Shown here: positions 10,148 to 20,012 of the stretch, piece by piece
Numbering within the stretch: position 1 is the stretch's first letter
How the letters are laid out: each line of letters starts with the position of its first letter
From: Komagataeibacter melaceti
Lineage (GTDB): Bacteria; Pseudomonadota; Alphaproteobacteria; Acetobacterales; Acetobacteraceae
Direction of reading: 5' to 3'
DNA length: 60,830 bases
Assembly: GCF_003403295.1 (NCBI RefSeq)
Contig: NZ_QUWV01000036.1
Coordinates: forward strand, 1 to 60,830
Notes under the pieces: generated by a model
Databases searched by the model: none
Seen by the model: the letters and a program-made list of their open reading frames with translations, nothing else
What the model was told of the DNA's origin: nothing
Made by a program: the position numbers and the translations under genes

Positions 10148-11467
10148 ATGTCCGATATGCCCGCATCCGCCGTGATCTGGATCGCCATGCTGTGCGCGGG
10201 GGTATCGTGTCTGGTTTCGCTGCTCGTGCTGCGGCGTGTCATGCAGCTTTCGGACCAGCAGGCGGATGGGGATGCGCTGGCGCGGCTGTGCGTCATGACC
10301 GAGCGCGAGACCGCCGCCCGCGTGGCGGAAAATGACGTGCAGCGCGCCCGCATGGCGGAAATGGAGCGCGTGCTTTCCACCCGGCTGGACCAGCGCCATC
10401 AGGAAATGACGGAAACCTTCAACCGCATCGCGCGCATGATGGGCCGCGACCTTGCGGAAATGCGGGTGACACAGTCCGAATCCCTGCGCGAAATGGCGGA
10501 GGAGGGCAGGCGGCAGAGCGATGAACTGCGCGCCGCCGTGAATGAGCGCCTGCACCAGGCGGTGGAAAAGCAGATGCAGACATCGTTCCAGCGCGTGCTG
10601 GAACAGATCGGGGCGATGCAGAAGGCCATGGGCGAGGTCTCGGCCATGACCGCGCAGATTGGCGACCTCAAGCGCCTGTTCGCCAACGTCAAGACCCGGG
10701 GCGGGTGGGGCGAGGCCCAGCTACGCACCATCCTTGACGACGTGCTGCCGCAGGGCGCGTATGAAACCAACCGCCGCCTGCGCGATGATAGTCGCGAGGT
10801 GGTCGAATTCGCCGTTCGCATGCCGGTGCGCGCCACTGTCCCGCCGGTGCTGGCCATTGATTCCAAATTCCCGACCGAGGCGTACGAGCGGCTCCTGCAG
10901 GCGGTAGAGGACTGCAACCCTGATGCCGAGCGCGCCGCCCGCCGGGCGCTGGAAACCACGCTGCGGATCGAGGCACGCAAGATCGCGACCAAGTATATCG
11001 TCCCGCCTGTCACGGTGGAATTCGCGGTGCTGTACCTGCCTACCGACGGGCTGTATGCGGAGGTCGCGCGGATTCCCGGCCTGCTGGACGAGATCGGCCG
11101 TGCCTATCGCGTCATCGTGATGGGGCCGGGGCTGATGCCCGCCATGCTGCGCACCATCCATCTGGGCTACGTGACGCTGGCGCTGGAAAAGCGCACCGAT
11201 GACATCGCCCGCCTGCTGGGGGCCACGCGGCAGGAGATGCTGCGCATGGATGGCGTACTGGAAAAACTGGCCCGCAATGCCTCCGCCATGACCTCTTCCA
11301 TCGAGGAGGCGCGCAGGCGCACCGGGCAGGTCACGCGCAGGCTGCGTGAACTGGACGTGGATACCCGGCCCGACGACATCCCCGATGGGGATGCGGCACC
11401 CGCCCGCCCGGCGGAAATGACGCCGCCATGGGCCGATGATGCCCGGCAGGACGCGGAACATGGCTGA
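10148..11467 (+). CDS. rmuC: DNA recombination protein RmuC family
   Basis: A 439-residue protein with one N-terminal membrane helix (about residues 8-28), a long coiled-coil region (about 30-150) and the RmuC nuclease-like domain, which includes TRGGWGEAQL near residue 180 and the AIDSKFPTEAY segment. In E. coli RmuC limits inversions at short inverted repeats; its biochemical activity is not settled. The start follows GGGAAG about 9 bases upstream. The response regulator begins just after, or overlapping, its end, so rmuC may head a transcript that includes the two-component system. Confidence 0.9.
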   Translation: MSDMPASAVIWIAMLCAGVSCLVSLLVLRRVMQLSDQQADGDALARLCVMTERETAARVAENDVQRARMAEMERVLSTRLDQRHQEMTETFNRIARMMGRDLAEMRVTQSESLREMAEEGRRQSDELRAAVNERLHQAVEKQMQTSFQRVLEQIGAMQKAMGEVSAMTAQIGDLKRLFANVKTRGGWGEAQLRTILDDVLPQGAYETNRRLRDDSREVVEFAVRMPVRATVPPVLAIDSKFPTEAYERLLQAVEDCNPDAERAARRALETTLRIEARKIATKYIVPPVTVEFAVLYLPTDGLYAEVARIPGLLDEIGRAYRVIVMGPGLMPAMLRTIHLGYVTLALEKRTDDIARLLGATRQEMLRMDGVLEKLARNASAMTSSIEEARRRTGQVTRRLRELDVDTRPDDIPDGDAAPARPAEMTPPWADDARQDAEHG

Positions 11468-11519
11468 AAACGATTTTAATTGGCCCGTTTCCGCCCCGCA
11501 CGGCATAAGTGGTGGGGTC

Positions 11520-12260
11520 ATGAACGCGCCACCAGAAATTCCCCCGCCTGACTCCGTGCCCTCGGTCGCACCCGGCGCCGTTGCCGCGCCGCGCATCCTG
11601 CTGGTCGAGGATGACAGCAAGATCGCGCAGGAAGTGGCCGAGGAACTGGAAAGCCGTGGCTTCCATGTCCAGCATGAGGATTCGGGGGCGGCGGGCCTGT
11701 CCATGGCGCTGGGCATGCATTTTGACGCCATGATCGTGGACCGCATGCTGCCCGAGCTTGACGGGCTGACGCTGATCGAGACCCTGCGTGAGCGCAAGGT
11801 ACATGTGCCGGTGCTGGTGCTGTCCGCCCTTTCGGCGGTGGATGACCGGGTCAGCGGGCTGAAGGCGGGCGGGGATGACTACCTGACCAAGCCCTTCGCC
11901 ATGGAGGAACTGGCTGCCCGGCTGGAGGCCCTGCTACGCCGGCCGGACAATTCACGCCAGACCATGCTGCGTGCCGGCCCGCTGGAAATGGACCTGATCG
12001 AGCGCACGGTCACGCGCGCGGGCGTGCCGATCGACCTGCTGCCACGCGAATTCCGGCTGCTGGAATATCTCATGCGCCGCCCCAACCAGGTACTGACGCG
12101 CAACATGCTGCTGGAGGATGTGTGGAATTACCGCTTCATTCCCCAGACCAACCTTGTGGACGTGCATATCGGCAAGCTGCGCCGCAAGATTGATGAAAGC
12201 GGCAGGCCCGCCCTGATCCAGAGCATCCGCGGGGCGGGGTTCATGCTGCGTGTTTCGTAA
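11520..12260 (+). CDS. OmpR-family response regulator
   Basis: A 246-residue regulator with a receiver domain (about residues 25-140) and a winged-helix DNA-binding domain (about 150-246). The acidic pair is in LLVEDD, the phospho-acceptor is Asp74 in MIVDRMLPE and the conserved Lys is in YLTKPF. I chose ATG 11520 because GGTGGGG precedes it; an alternative ATG at 11460 would overlap the rmuC stop and add 20 residues. The histidine kinase overlaps its 3' end, so the two form a pair. With the RND operon immediately downstream, efflux control is the simplest reading, but no binding site is proven. Confidence 0.93.
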   Translation: MNAPPEIPPPDSVPSVAPGAVAAPRILLVEDDSKIAQEVAEELESRGFHVQHEDSGAAGLSMALGMHFDAMIVDRMLPELDGLTLIETLRERKVHVPVLVLSALSAVDDRVSGLKAGGDDYLTKPFAMEELAARLEALLRRPDNSRQTMLRAGPLEMDLIERTVTRAGVPIDLLPREFRLLEYLMRRPNQVLTRNMLLEDVWNYRFIPQTNLVDVHIGKLRRKIDESGRPALIQSIRGAGFMLRVS

Positions 12261-13647
12261 CGAGCTGTTCCGCACCGCCACCTTCCGCCTGACGCTGGCG
12301 GTGGTGGCGGCCATGATCGGATCAGCGGCGTTGCAGTTCTTTTTCGGCTACAGTCAGGCCAATGTGTTCGAGGCCCGGCGCTCGGACATGCTGCTGCTGC
12401 GTGAGGCCACCATCCTGCAGCACCAGACCCCGCAGGAGCTGGAGCAGCAGGTGCGCGATCGCGCGACCGATGACCTGCGCATCCTGCTCAACGTCACGAC
12501 GCTGTTCGATGCGTCCCGCCATTATATCGTGGGCGACCTGCATAGCTGGCCCGCCGGGCTGGTGGCCGACGGGCGGGTCCATGTGATCGAACCCGAGGCG
12601 ATGGATGGCGGCTCCACCACCGCATTGCGCATGGTGGCCGTATCCGTGCCGGGCGACCGCTTTCTCGTGCTGGGCCGCAGCCGGCACATGCGGACCGAGC
12701 TGCGCCTCATGATGCGGCATTCCATGCTGGTCTCGATCGTGCCGACCGTGCTGTTCGCGCTCATGACCGGCATCATCCTCAGCCACCGTGCCCTCTCACG
12801 CGTCAAGGACATGCATGAGGCGATCGACCGCATCATGGAGGGGGACCTGCACGAGCGCCTGCCGGCTGGCAGGCAGAACGATGACCTCCAGCGGCTGGCG
12901 GGCAGCGTCAACCGCATGCTCGACCGGCTGGAGCAGCTCCTTGATGAAATACGCGACGTAGGCAACGACATCGCGCACGACCTGCGCACGCCGCTGGCCC
13001 GGGTGCGCGCGCGCCTTGACCGTGCGCTGAACGCCGACCATTCGGCCCAGGCGCTGCGCAATGTCATGGCCCACACCATTGACGATCTTGACCAGTCCTT
13101 CGCCATCATCACCGCGCTGCTGCGCATAGGCGAGATCGAGAACGGGCGGCGGCGCGCGGGGTTTGGCGTGGTCGATCTTGATGCGCTGGTGGCGGATATC
13201 GTGGATCTGTATGAACCCATAGCCGAGACAAAGGGTATCGTCCTGTCCCACGCCCCCGGCGGGGAGCGGATACAGGTGCAGGGCGATCGTGACCTGCTGA
13301 TCGAGGTGCTGGCAAATATCGTGGACAACGCCATCAAGTTCACGCCCGAGCGCGGGCGGGTGGACATCCGCACATGCATGAATGGCAACTGCGCCCTGAT
13401 CCGCATAGCCGATACCGGCATCGGTATTCCCGCAAGCGAGCGCAAGGCCGTGATGGGGCGCTTCTACCGTTCGGACAAGAGCCGCCACATTCCCGGCAGC
13501 GGGCTTGGGCTCAGTCTCGTTTCGGCCATTCTGGCGCTGCACCACGCGCGGCTCGAGATCACCCAGTCGCGTGTGCATGACACGCTGCCGGGCGCCACCA
13601 TGAGCATTATTTTCCCGCCGGGAAGTGTGGTGACGCCGGGAAACTAA
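12250..13647 (+). CDS. Sensor histidine kinase
   Basis: A 465-residue membrane kinase starting at GTG 12250, 11 bases inside the response regulator gene, which suggests translational coupling. Helices near residues 12-32 and 158-178 flank a periplasmic sensor of about 125 residues with no domain I recognise. A HAMP domain follows (about 180-235), then the H-box with His243 in NDIAHDLRTPLARV, and an HATPase domain with DTGIGIPASE and GSGLGLSLV. All catalytic motifs look intact. The signal is unknown; its closeness to the RND operon suggests an envelope or toxic-compound signal. Confidence 0.94.
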   Translation: MFRNELFRTATFRLTLAVVAAMIGSAALQFFFGYSQANVFEARRSDMLLLREATILQHQTPQELEQQVRDRATDDLRILLNVTTLFDASRHYIVGDLHSWPAGLVADGRVHVIEPEAMDGGSTTALRMVAVSVPGDRFLVLGRSRHMRTELRLMMRHSMLVSIVPTVLFALMTGIILSHRALSRVKDMHEAIDRIMEGDLHERLPAGRQNDDLQRLAGSVNRMLDRLEQLLDEIRDVGNDIAHDLRTPLARVRARLDRALNADHSAQALRNVMAHTIDDLDQSFAIITALLRIGEIENGRRRAGFGVVDLDALVADIVDLYEPIAETKGIVLSHAPGGERIQVQGDRDLLIEVLANIVDNAIKFTPERGRVDIRTCMNGNCALIRIADTGIGIPASERKAVMGRFYRSDKSRHIPGSGLGLSLVSAILALHHARLEITQSRVHDTLPGATMSIIFPPGSVVTPGN

Positions 13648-13714
13648 ATTGAAATTTCATTTGCCACCCGTTGCACCGTCATTAACACCAAAAGGACAGA
13701 CGGGGAGATGAGAC

Positions 13715-13813
13715 ATGCGAGAAGACCACCGGTTCCGGGCGCAGCCAGCCTGCGGCATGCCGCCCGCAACGTGGGGTAAGCCGCACCAGCGGAGGGTAAT
13801 GGCCCGCGCATGA
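13715..13813 (+). CDS. Small upstream ORF coupled to the RND permease (candidate leader peptide)
   Basis: ATG at 13715 follows GGGGAG with a 7-base gap and opens a 32-residue frame (starts MREDHRF, ends VMARA) whose TGA stop overlaps the permease ATG as ATGA (13810-13813). The peptide is basic, rich in Arg, Pro and His, and has one Cys and one Trp. The permease has no well-spaced ribosome binding site of its own (GGAGGG lies 13 bases before its ATG, inside this frame), so coupling is plausible. A coincidental frame cannot be excluded; no homologue is known to me. Confidence 0.4.
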   Translation: MREDHRFRAQPACGMPPATWGKPHQRRVMARA

Positions 13814-16800
13814 ACGGTATTGTCGTTACCGCGCTCAAGCGGCCCTACACTTTCGTTGTTCTTTCAATCCTGATTGTCGTGTTTGGTGTGCGGGGCCTGC
13901 TGCGCACGCCAACGGACGTGTTCCCCAGCATCAACATTCCCGTGGTTGCGATCTGCTGGACCTATACCGGCCTCATGCCCGAGGACATGTCCGGCCGCGT
14001 GGTCTATTATTACGAACGCGCGCTCACCGCCACGGTCAACAATATCGAACATATCGAGAGCCAGTCCTATTACGGGCGCGGTATCGTGAAGGTGTTCTTC
14101 CAGCCCGGCACCGATACGGCCGTGGCGCAGACACAGATCACCTCCGTCTCCCAGACCGTCATCAAGCAGATGCCTGCGGGCATGACGCCACCGCTGGTGC
14201 TGACGTACAACGCCTCCTCCGTGCCGGTCCTGACGTTGCAGGTTTCCTCCGATTCCATGACGGCATCGGAAATCTATGACATGTCCTCCAACCTGATCCG
14301 CCCGGCGCTGGTATCGGTTGCGGGGGCGGCCATTCCCAACCCGTATGGCGGGCAGCCGGGTAACATCATGGTCGATCTGGACCAGAGCAAGCTGCTGGCG
14401 CACGGGCTCTCGGCAACGGATATCGGCAACGCGCTGGGCAAGCAGAACATCGTGCTACCCGCGGGTGACCAGCAGATCGGCGCGTTCGACTGGATGGTCC
14501 AGACGAACGCCTCGCCCGATGAGATCGATACCTTCAACAACATGCCCATCAAGCAGGAAGGCAATTCCGTCGTCTATCTGCGTGACGTGGCGTGGGTGCA
14601 CGCGGGCGGCCCGCCACAGACCAACATGGTGCTGGTCAAGGGGCATCAGGCCGTCCTGATCGTGATCATGAAAAGCGGTGACGCCTCGACGCTGTCGGTG
14701 GTCAGCGGGATCAAGGGGCTGCTGCCTTCCATCGTCAGGACGCTGCCGCCGGGGGTCGATATCACCGTGCTGGGTGATGCCTCGACCTTCGTGAAGGAGG
14801 CGGTGCGCGACGTGGTGCAGGAAATGGGCACCGCCGCCATGCTGACCAGCCTTGTGGTGCTGCTGTTCCTCGGCTCGTGGCGATCGACCGTCATCATCGC
14901 CACCTCCATCCCGCTGGCCATGCTGTGCTCGGTCATCGGGCTGGGGGCTGCGGGTCAGACCATCAACGTCATGACACTGGGCGGGCTGGCGCTGGCGGTG
15001 GGTATCCTGGTCGATGACGCCACCGTCATGATCGAGAACATCGACGCGCATCTGGAAATGGAAAAGGATCTGGAAACGGCCATTATCGACGCCGCCAACC
15101 AGATCGTCATTCCCACATTCGTCTCCACGCTGTGCATCTGTATCGTATGGATGCCGCTGTTCCAGCTGACCGGCGTTGCGGGCTGGCTGTTCATGCCCAT
15201 GGCGGAAGCGATCATCTTCGCCATGATCGCGTCCTTCATCCTGTCGCGCACGCTGGTGCCGACCATGGCGAAATACATGCTTGCCGCCCAGGTGGCGGCC
15301 CATGCCCGTGAAAAGGCGGAAGGCGGGCACCACGTCCCGCGCACCATCTTCGGGCGTTTCCAGCAGGGGTTCGAGCGCAGGTTCACCACCTTCCGTGACC
15401 GCTACCGCGGCCTGCTTGAGCATCTGCTGTCCATCCGCAACCGTTTCGTGCCGATTTTCGCGGCAGCGGCGTTCTGCTCGCTCGGGCTGCTGGTCTTCGC
15501 CGGGCAGGACTTCTTCCCCGAGATCAATTCCAACGCGCTGGCCATCCATCTGCGCGCGCCCATGGGCACCAAGATTGCCGAGGCGGGCAAGATTTCCATG
15601 CTGGTGAATGACGAGATCGAACGCCTGCTGCCCAATCAGGTCGAGGGGATCGTCAATAACTGCGGCCTGCCGTTCAGCCCGCTCAATCAGGCCTTCATTC
15701 CCACGCCCACCGTTGGCGCGCAGGATTGCGACCTGACGGTCACGCTGAAGAATGACGAAGCCCCGGTGGCCGAGTTCCGTGGCATCCTGCGCAAGGGGCT
15801 GGCCGAGAAATTCCCCGGCACCGAAATCACCTTCATGCCGGCCGACCTGACGGCGAAGATCCTGAATTTCGGCCTGCCCGCACCGATTGACGTGCAGGTG
15901 TCCGGGCGCAACCTGTACGCCAATTTCGACTTCGCGCAGAAACTGGCGGAAAAGCTGCGCCACGTGACCGGCATTGCCGATGTCTCGGTGCAGGAACCGC
16001 TGAACACGCCCACCCTGCGCGTCAATGCCCGGCGAACCTATGCACTGGGCACGGGCCTGACCGAGGCGGACGTGGCGAACAACGCGCTGGCCGTCCTGTC
16101 CGGTAGCGGGCAGGTGGCGCCAACCTACTGGCTGGACCCCAAGACGGGCGTTTCACATCTGGTGGATATCCAGACTCCGCTCCAGTTCCTCCAGACCATG
16201 AACGATCTGGAAACCATTCCCATCGACAAGGGGGATGGCAACCCGTCCGACCAGCCGCCGCAGATTCTGGGCGGGCTGAGCCAGATCGTGCAGACCGGTA
16301 CGCCGGGCGAGGTGTCGCATTACAACATCATGCCGGTATTCAACATCTATGCCTCGAACGAGGGGCTGGACCTTGGCGCGGTCTCGCGTGAGGTCGCGCG
16401 CGTGGTCGAGGCGGCCAGCAAGGACCTGCCGGCAGGCTCCAGCCTGTACGTGCGCGGGCAGGCGGAGACCATGAACGGGGCCTATACGCAGCTTATCGGC
16501 GGCCTCGCCATGTCGATCCTGCTGGTGTACCTGATCATCGTGGTCAACTTCCAGTCGTGGCTTGACCCCTTCATCATCATCACCGCGCTGCCCGGCGCGC
16601 TGGCCGGGATCGCATGGAGCCTGTTCCTGACGCACACTGCCCTGTCGGTGCCCGCGCTGACGGGGGCGATCATGTGCATGGGCACGGCGACGGCCAACTC
16701 CATCCTGGTCGTGTCCTTTGCGCGTGAACGGATGGATGTGCATGGCGACGCCATCCGCGCGGCGATGGAGGCGGGCTTTGAGCGTATCCGCCCGGTGCTG

Positions 16801-16998
16801 ATGACGGCCTCGGCCATGATCATCGGCATGCTGCCCATGTCCCTGAGCAATTCGCAGAACGCGCCGCTGGGCCGGGCCGTGATGGGCGGCCTGCTGGTGG
16901 CGACCTGCGCCACGCTGTTGTTCGTGCCCTGCGTGTTCGCGCTGATCCATTCCAGAAAATCCAAGAAGACCGCCATCCGTGAAGGAGAGCATGCATGA
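13810..16998 (+). CDS. RND efflux permease (system 1)
   Basis: A 1062-residue inner-membrane RND pump with the usual 12 helices in two halves and two large periplasmic domains. Helix 4 carries GILVDDATVMIENI, whose Asp pair is the proton relay of this superfamily. It would export drugs, solvents or metals from the periplasm together with the next two genes, using the proton gradient. It belongs to the HAE-like branch by general sequence, but several stretches (for example the Pro/Gly-poor start and VSFARE in place of the commoner VEFA) differ from AcrB, so the substrate cannot be named. It starts with an ATGA overlap with a small upstream ORF and ends with ATGA overlap with the adaptor gene. 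Confidence 0.93.
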   Translation: MNGIVVTALKRPYTFVVLSILIVVFGVRGLLRTPTDVFPSINIPVVAICWTYTGLMPEDMSGRVVYYYERALTATVNNIEHIESQSYYGRGIVKVFFQPGTDTAVAQTQITSVSQTVIKQMPAGMTPPLVLTYNASSVPVLTLQVSSDSMTASEIYDMSSNLIRPALVSVAGAAIPNPYGGQPGNIMVDLDQSKLLAHGLSATDIGNALGKQNIVLPAGDQQIGAFDWMVQTNASPDEIDTFNNMPIKQEGNSVVYLRDVAWVHAGGPPQTNMVLVKGHQAVLIVIMKSGDASTLSVVSGIKGLLPSIVRTLPPGVDITVLGDASTFVKEAVRDVVQEMGTAAMLTSLVVLLFLGSWRSTVIIATSIPLAMLCSVIGLGAAGQTINVMTLGGLALAVGILVDDATVMIENIDAHLEMEKDLETAIIDAANQIVIPTFVSTLCICIVWMPLFQLTGVAGWLFMPMAEAIIFAMIASFILSRTLVPTMAKYMLAAQVAAHAREKAEGGHHVPRTIFGRFQQGFERRFTTFRDRYRGLLEHLLSIRNRFVPIFAAAAFCSLGLLVFAGQDFFPEINSNALAIHLRAPMGTKIAEAGKISMLVNDEIERLLPNQVEGIVNNCGLPFSPLNQAFIPTPTVGAQDCDLTVTLKNDEAPVAEFRGILRKGLAEKFPGTEITFMPADLTAKILNFGLPAPIDVQVSGRNLYANFDFAQKLAEKLRHVTGIADVSVQEPLNTPTLRVNARRTYALGTGLTEADVANNALAVLSGSGQVAPTYWLDPKTGVSHLVDIQTPLQFLQTMNDLETIPIDKGDGNPSDQPPQILGGLSQIVQTGTPGEVSHYNIMPVFNIYASNEGLDLGAVSREVARVVEAASKDLPAGSSLYVRGQAETMNGAYTQLIGGLAMSILLVYLIIVVNFQSWLDPFIIITALPGALAGIAWSLFLTHTALSVPALTGAIMCMGTATANSILVVSFARERMDVHGDAIRAAMEAGFERIRPVLMTASAMIIGMLPMSLSNSQNAPLGRAVMGGLLVATCATLLFVPCVFALIHSRKSKKTAIREGEHA

Positions 16999-18281
16999 CC
17001 GCCTCAGGGGAAAACCAGACGCCGCGCCGGTCCGGGCGTGGGCGGCTGTACGTCACTCTTGGCGGGATCGTGCTGGCCGCTGTCGTGGTGGGGGGAATTG
17101 TGGAGCGCCGGGTTCACGTCGCCCACCTGAAGTCCGCGGCACAGGACGCGGCCATACCCCGCGTGCAGGTCATCCTGCCGCAGCAGGGGCCGAAAACCCG
17201 CACGCTGGACCTGCCGGGCAATATCTCGGCCTGGTACCAGGCACCCATTTACGCGCAGGTCTCGGGCTATGTGCAGATGTGGTACAAGGACATCGGGGCG
17301 AAGGTGAAGGCGGGCGAAATCCTCGCCACCATCGACACGCCGGGTCTGGACGCGCAGTACGCGGCGTCAAAGGCGAATTTTGACGTGGCCATGGCCCGCT
17401 ACCGGCTGGCCCAGATCACCGCCCGCCGCTGGCGCGCGCTGCAGGGCACGCAGGCCGTGTCCCAGCAGGAAGTGGACGTGCAGGTGGCGGATGCCGAGGT
17501 CAGGCAGGCGGAGGTCGAGGCCGCCCGGCACGAGGTCTCGCGCTATGCCGCGCTGATCGGGTTCAAGCAGCTTGTCGCCCCCTTTGATGGCGTGGTGACA
17601 TCCCGCCGCGCCGATGTGGGTGATTACGTGAACGCGGGCGGGGGGGACCTGTCCTCACGCGGGACCGCGACGGAACTGTTCAGCGTGGCCGATGTGCACC
17701 GCATGCGCATTTTCGTGTCCATACCGCAGGATTACGCGGACATCATAAGCCCCAAGCTGACGGGTGACGTGTCGGTGCCGCAGTATCCGGGCCGGATATT
17801 CAAGGCCAAGTTCCTGGCCACCGCCCGCGCGTTCAACGCGGGCACCCGCACCGTGACCACCGAACTGGTGGTGGATAACGACAAACATGAACTCTGGCCG
17901 GATTCCTACGCCAATATACATTTTGTCGCACCCGGAGACCCGGATATCCTGATAATTCCCGAAGGTGCCCTGGTGTTCCGTGCGCAGGGCATGCAGGTCG
18001 CGGTTGTGGACGAGGACAACCGCATCCGCCTGCGCAATGTAACGGTGGGCACCAACCTGGGTACCAAGGTGCAGGTCCTGGCCGGGATCGGGCCAAAGGA
18101 CCGGATTGTGAACAACCCCTCGGCAGGGCTGCTGGAAGGCCAGAAGGTCTATCTGGTCGGGGCCACGCCGGGGTATAACGACGCCGGGGCCACGGCCTCC
18201 CCCGCTGTCGATAAGGGAGATGACGTGCGGGCCATGCCAGCGGGAGACAGTAATGCGAATGACGCGGGGGTGCGTCAATGA
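16995..18281 (+). CDS. RND periplasmic adaptor (membrane fusion protein, system 1)
   Basis: A 428-residue HlyD/AcrA-type adaptor. An N-terminal membrane helix (about residues 18-37) follows a basic segment. A lipoyl-like half begins near LDLPGNISAWYQAP, an alpha-hairpin covers about residues 110-190, and beta-barrel and membrane-proximal domains follow. It bridges the permease and the outer membrane factor. The last 30 or so residues are a low-complexity acidic and Ala/Asp-rich tail. It overlaps both neighbours by 4 bases, so the three genes are translated as a unit. Confidence 0.93.
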   Translation: MTASGENQTPRRSGRGRLYVTLGGIVLAAVVVGGIVERRVHVAHLKSAAQDAAIPRVQVILPQQGPKTRTLDLPGNISAWYQAPIYAQVSGYVQMWYKDIGAKVKAGEILATIDTPGLDAQYAASKANFDVAMARYRLAQITARRWRALQGTQAVSQQEVDVQVADAEVRQAEVEAARHEVSRYAALIGFKQLVAPFDGVVTSRRADVGDYVNAGGGDLSSRGTATELFSVADVHRMRIFVSIPQDYADIISPKLTGDVSVPQYPGRIFKAKFLATARAFNAGTRTVTTELVVDNDKHELWPDSYANIHFVAPGDPDILIIPEGALVFRAQGMQVAVVDEDNRIRLRNVTVGTNLGTKVQVLAGIGPKDRIVNNPSAGLLEGQKVYLVGATPGYNDAGATASPAVDKGDDVRAMPAGDSNANDAGVRQ

Positions 18282-19900
18282 ATGCAGCACCGCCTGGCCG
18301 GTTCTTGCCTCCGTTGTCCCGTTGCATGGCCCTGCTGGGCGGTTGCGCCGTTCTGGCTGGCAGCCTTGGCGGGTGCGTGGACCTTGCCCCCAAATATCGC
18401 CATGAGCACTACCTCCTGTCCGATGACTGGAAGGGCGATGGCCTCATGCAGTACGGCCACCCCAGCGACGCTGCGCCGCGCGGGGACTGGTGGACGGTGT
18501 TCAACGACTCCACCCTCAATGAACTGGAGGAGCGCGCAAGCCGCCTGAACCCCAACCTGCAGGCGGATGCGGAACTGTTTACTCAGGCGCGTGACATCGC
18601 GGCGGAGGCACAGTCCAACCTCTACCCGCAGATCACCGGCGGGGCAGGGGCATCGCAGAACCAGGCGTCCCAGCATAGGCTGTGGCGTGGTGCCGGTTCG
18701 CAGGGGCCGACCTATATGTCATCCGAGCAGTACAGCGCCACGGCGCGCTGGGAGCCGGATTTCTGGTCTTCCATCCGCAACCGCAGGCGCGTGCAGCAGC
18801 GCATGGCGCAGGCGGCGGCGGCTGATTTCGCGACCGCGCGGCTGAGCATCCAGTCCGAACTGGCCAATGACTACATGCAGTTGCGCGGCATGGACGCGCA
18901 GCATGCCGTGTACCTCGACTCGATCCATTATTATGAGACCGCCGTACAGATCACGAAAATGCGGCAGGCGGGGGCCATCGCGGCGGGAATCGATGTCTCG
19001 CGCGCGCAGACGCAGCTTTTCTCCACCCAGGCGGCGGATACGGACCTGCAGGCCCGGCGCGCGGTGATGGAGCACGCCATCGCCATTCTGGTCAATGTCA
19101 CCCCGGCGGACTTTCATATTACGCCCCGCTCCCAGATTACTTTCCCCAAGGTCGCGATTCCGGTGGGGATTCCCTCCACCCTGCTTGAGCGCCGCCCCGA
19201 TATCGCCAGCGCGGAGCGGCACATGGCGGCGGCCAACCGGGCCATCGGCGTTTCGCGCGCGGCCTTCTATCCGCATGTAACCTTCAGCGCGACGGCCGGT
19301 TTCATGGATAACGGCTTCACGCTCGATAAAATTGCGAATGGCATGTACAACTATGCCGCGCAGGCGGTCCTGCCCCTGTTCCAGGGCGGGTTGCGGCGTG
19401 CGGAACTGCAGCGCAACTGGTCGCAGTACCGCCAGTCGGAAGACCAGTACCGCGCCACGGTGCTCGACGCCTTCAAGGACGTGGAGGACGGGCTGAGCAT
19501 GACGCATGGCCTTGATGTGGAAGCGGCACAGCAGGCCGAGGCGGTGCAGGCCTCCATGCGCACGCAGAACATGACCATGCAGCTCTATACCGGCGGGTTG
19601 ACCAATTATCTGGATGTGGTGGTGGCGCAGGTGGCTGCCCTGCAGGCCCGCATTGCCGAGGTGCAGGTGGAGACCCGCTACATGCAGGCGCAGGTCGAGC
19701 TGATCCGCTCGCTTGGCGGGGGGTGGAGCACGGCCGAACTGCCGAACAACAAGCAGCTCCGTCCGTTCTCGCCGCTGCAGTACACCCACCTGGGCATGCC
19801 CACGCCGGTCAAGGGTGTCAGCGTGGATAACGGCCCCGAATCCCGTGACCTGTCAGGCAAGGGATTTCATGACAGGGACTTGACAGCCTCCCCTAAATAG
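18278..19900 (+). CDS. NodT-family outer membrane efflux lipoprotein (system 1)
   Basis: A 540-residue TolC/NodT-like outer membrane factor made of two OEP repeats that form the trans-periplasmic channel. The signal peptide ends in a lipobox with Cys33 (SLGGC), so the mature protein should be lipid anchored. The [13 protein letters not shown] segment is typical of NodT proteins. The last 50 residues or so are a poorly conserved tail. The 3' end is unusual: the -35 element of the rplK promoter (19880-19885) lies inside its final codons and the stop at 19898-19900 falls in the promoter spacer. Confidence 0.93.
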   Translation: MNAAPPGRFLPPLSRCMALLGGCAVLAGSLGGCVDLAPKYRHEHYLLSDDWKGDGLMQYGHPSDAAPRGDWWTVFNDSTLNELEERASRLNPNLQADAELFTQARDIAAEAQSNLYPQITGGAGASQNQASQHRLWRGAGSQGPTYMSSEQYSATARWEPDFWSSIRNRRRVQQRMAQAAAADFATARLSIQSELANDYMQLRGMDAQHAVYLDSIHYYETAVQITKMRQAGAIAAGIDVSRAQTQLFSTQAADTDLQARRAVMEHAIAILVNVTPADFHITPRSQITFPKVAIPVGIPSTLLERRPDIASAERHMAAANRAIGVSRAAFYPHVTFSATAGFMDNGFTLDKIANGMYNYAAQAVLPLFQGGLRRAELQRNWSQYRQSEDQYRATVLDAFKDVEDGLSMTHGLDVEAAQQAEAVQASMRTQNMTMQLYTGGLTNYLDVVVAQVAALQARIAEVQVETRYMQAQVELIRSLGGGWSTAELPNNKQLRPFSPLQYTHLGMPTPVKGVSVDNGPESRDLSGKGFHDRDLTASPK

Positions 19901-19915
19901 CGGTAGGTGCGCGCC
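19880..19915 (+). promoter_or_regulatory. Candidate rplK-rplA promoter
   Basis: TTGACA (19880-19885), an 18-base spacer, TAGGTG (19904-19909) and the discriminator CGCGCC (19910-19915). The design matches the candidate promoters of rpsL and rpsM in this window. Transcription would start near 19917 and leave a leader of about 95 bases before rplK. The -35 is inside the outer membrane factor gene. Confidence 0.6.
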
Positions 19916-20012
19916 TCTTATCGGAACGCGGGAGGCCGCGCTTCGCGCCCCACCGGGGCGTGGGCCGGCCACCAGAACCGCGGTCCGGGTGAAACAGTCA
20001 GGAGCCCCGGAT

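Noticed and set aside
13799-13813. Four-codon frame (MARA) just before the RND permease
   Set aside because: Its ribosome binding site is too close (3 bases), and it is in frame with, and part of, the longer 32-codon ORF.
14455-15963. 502-codon open frame opposite the first RND permease
   Set aside because: Antisense shadow; composition is rich in His, Gln, Arg and Asp with no domain.
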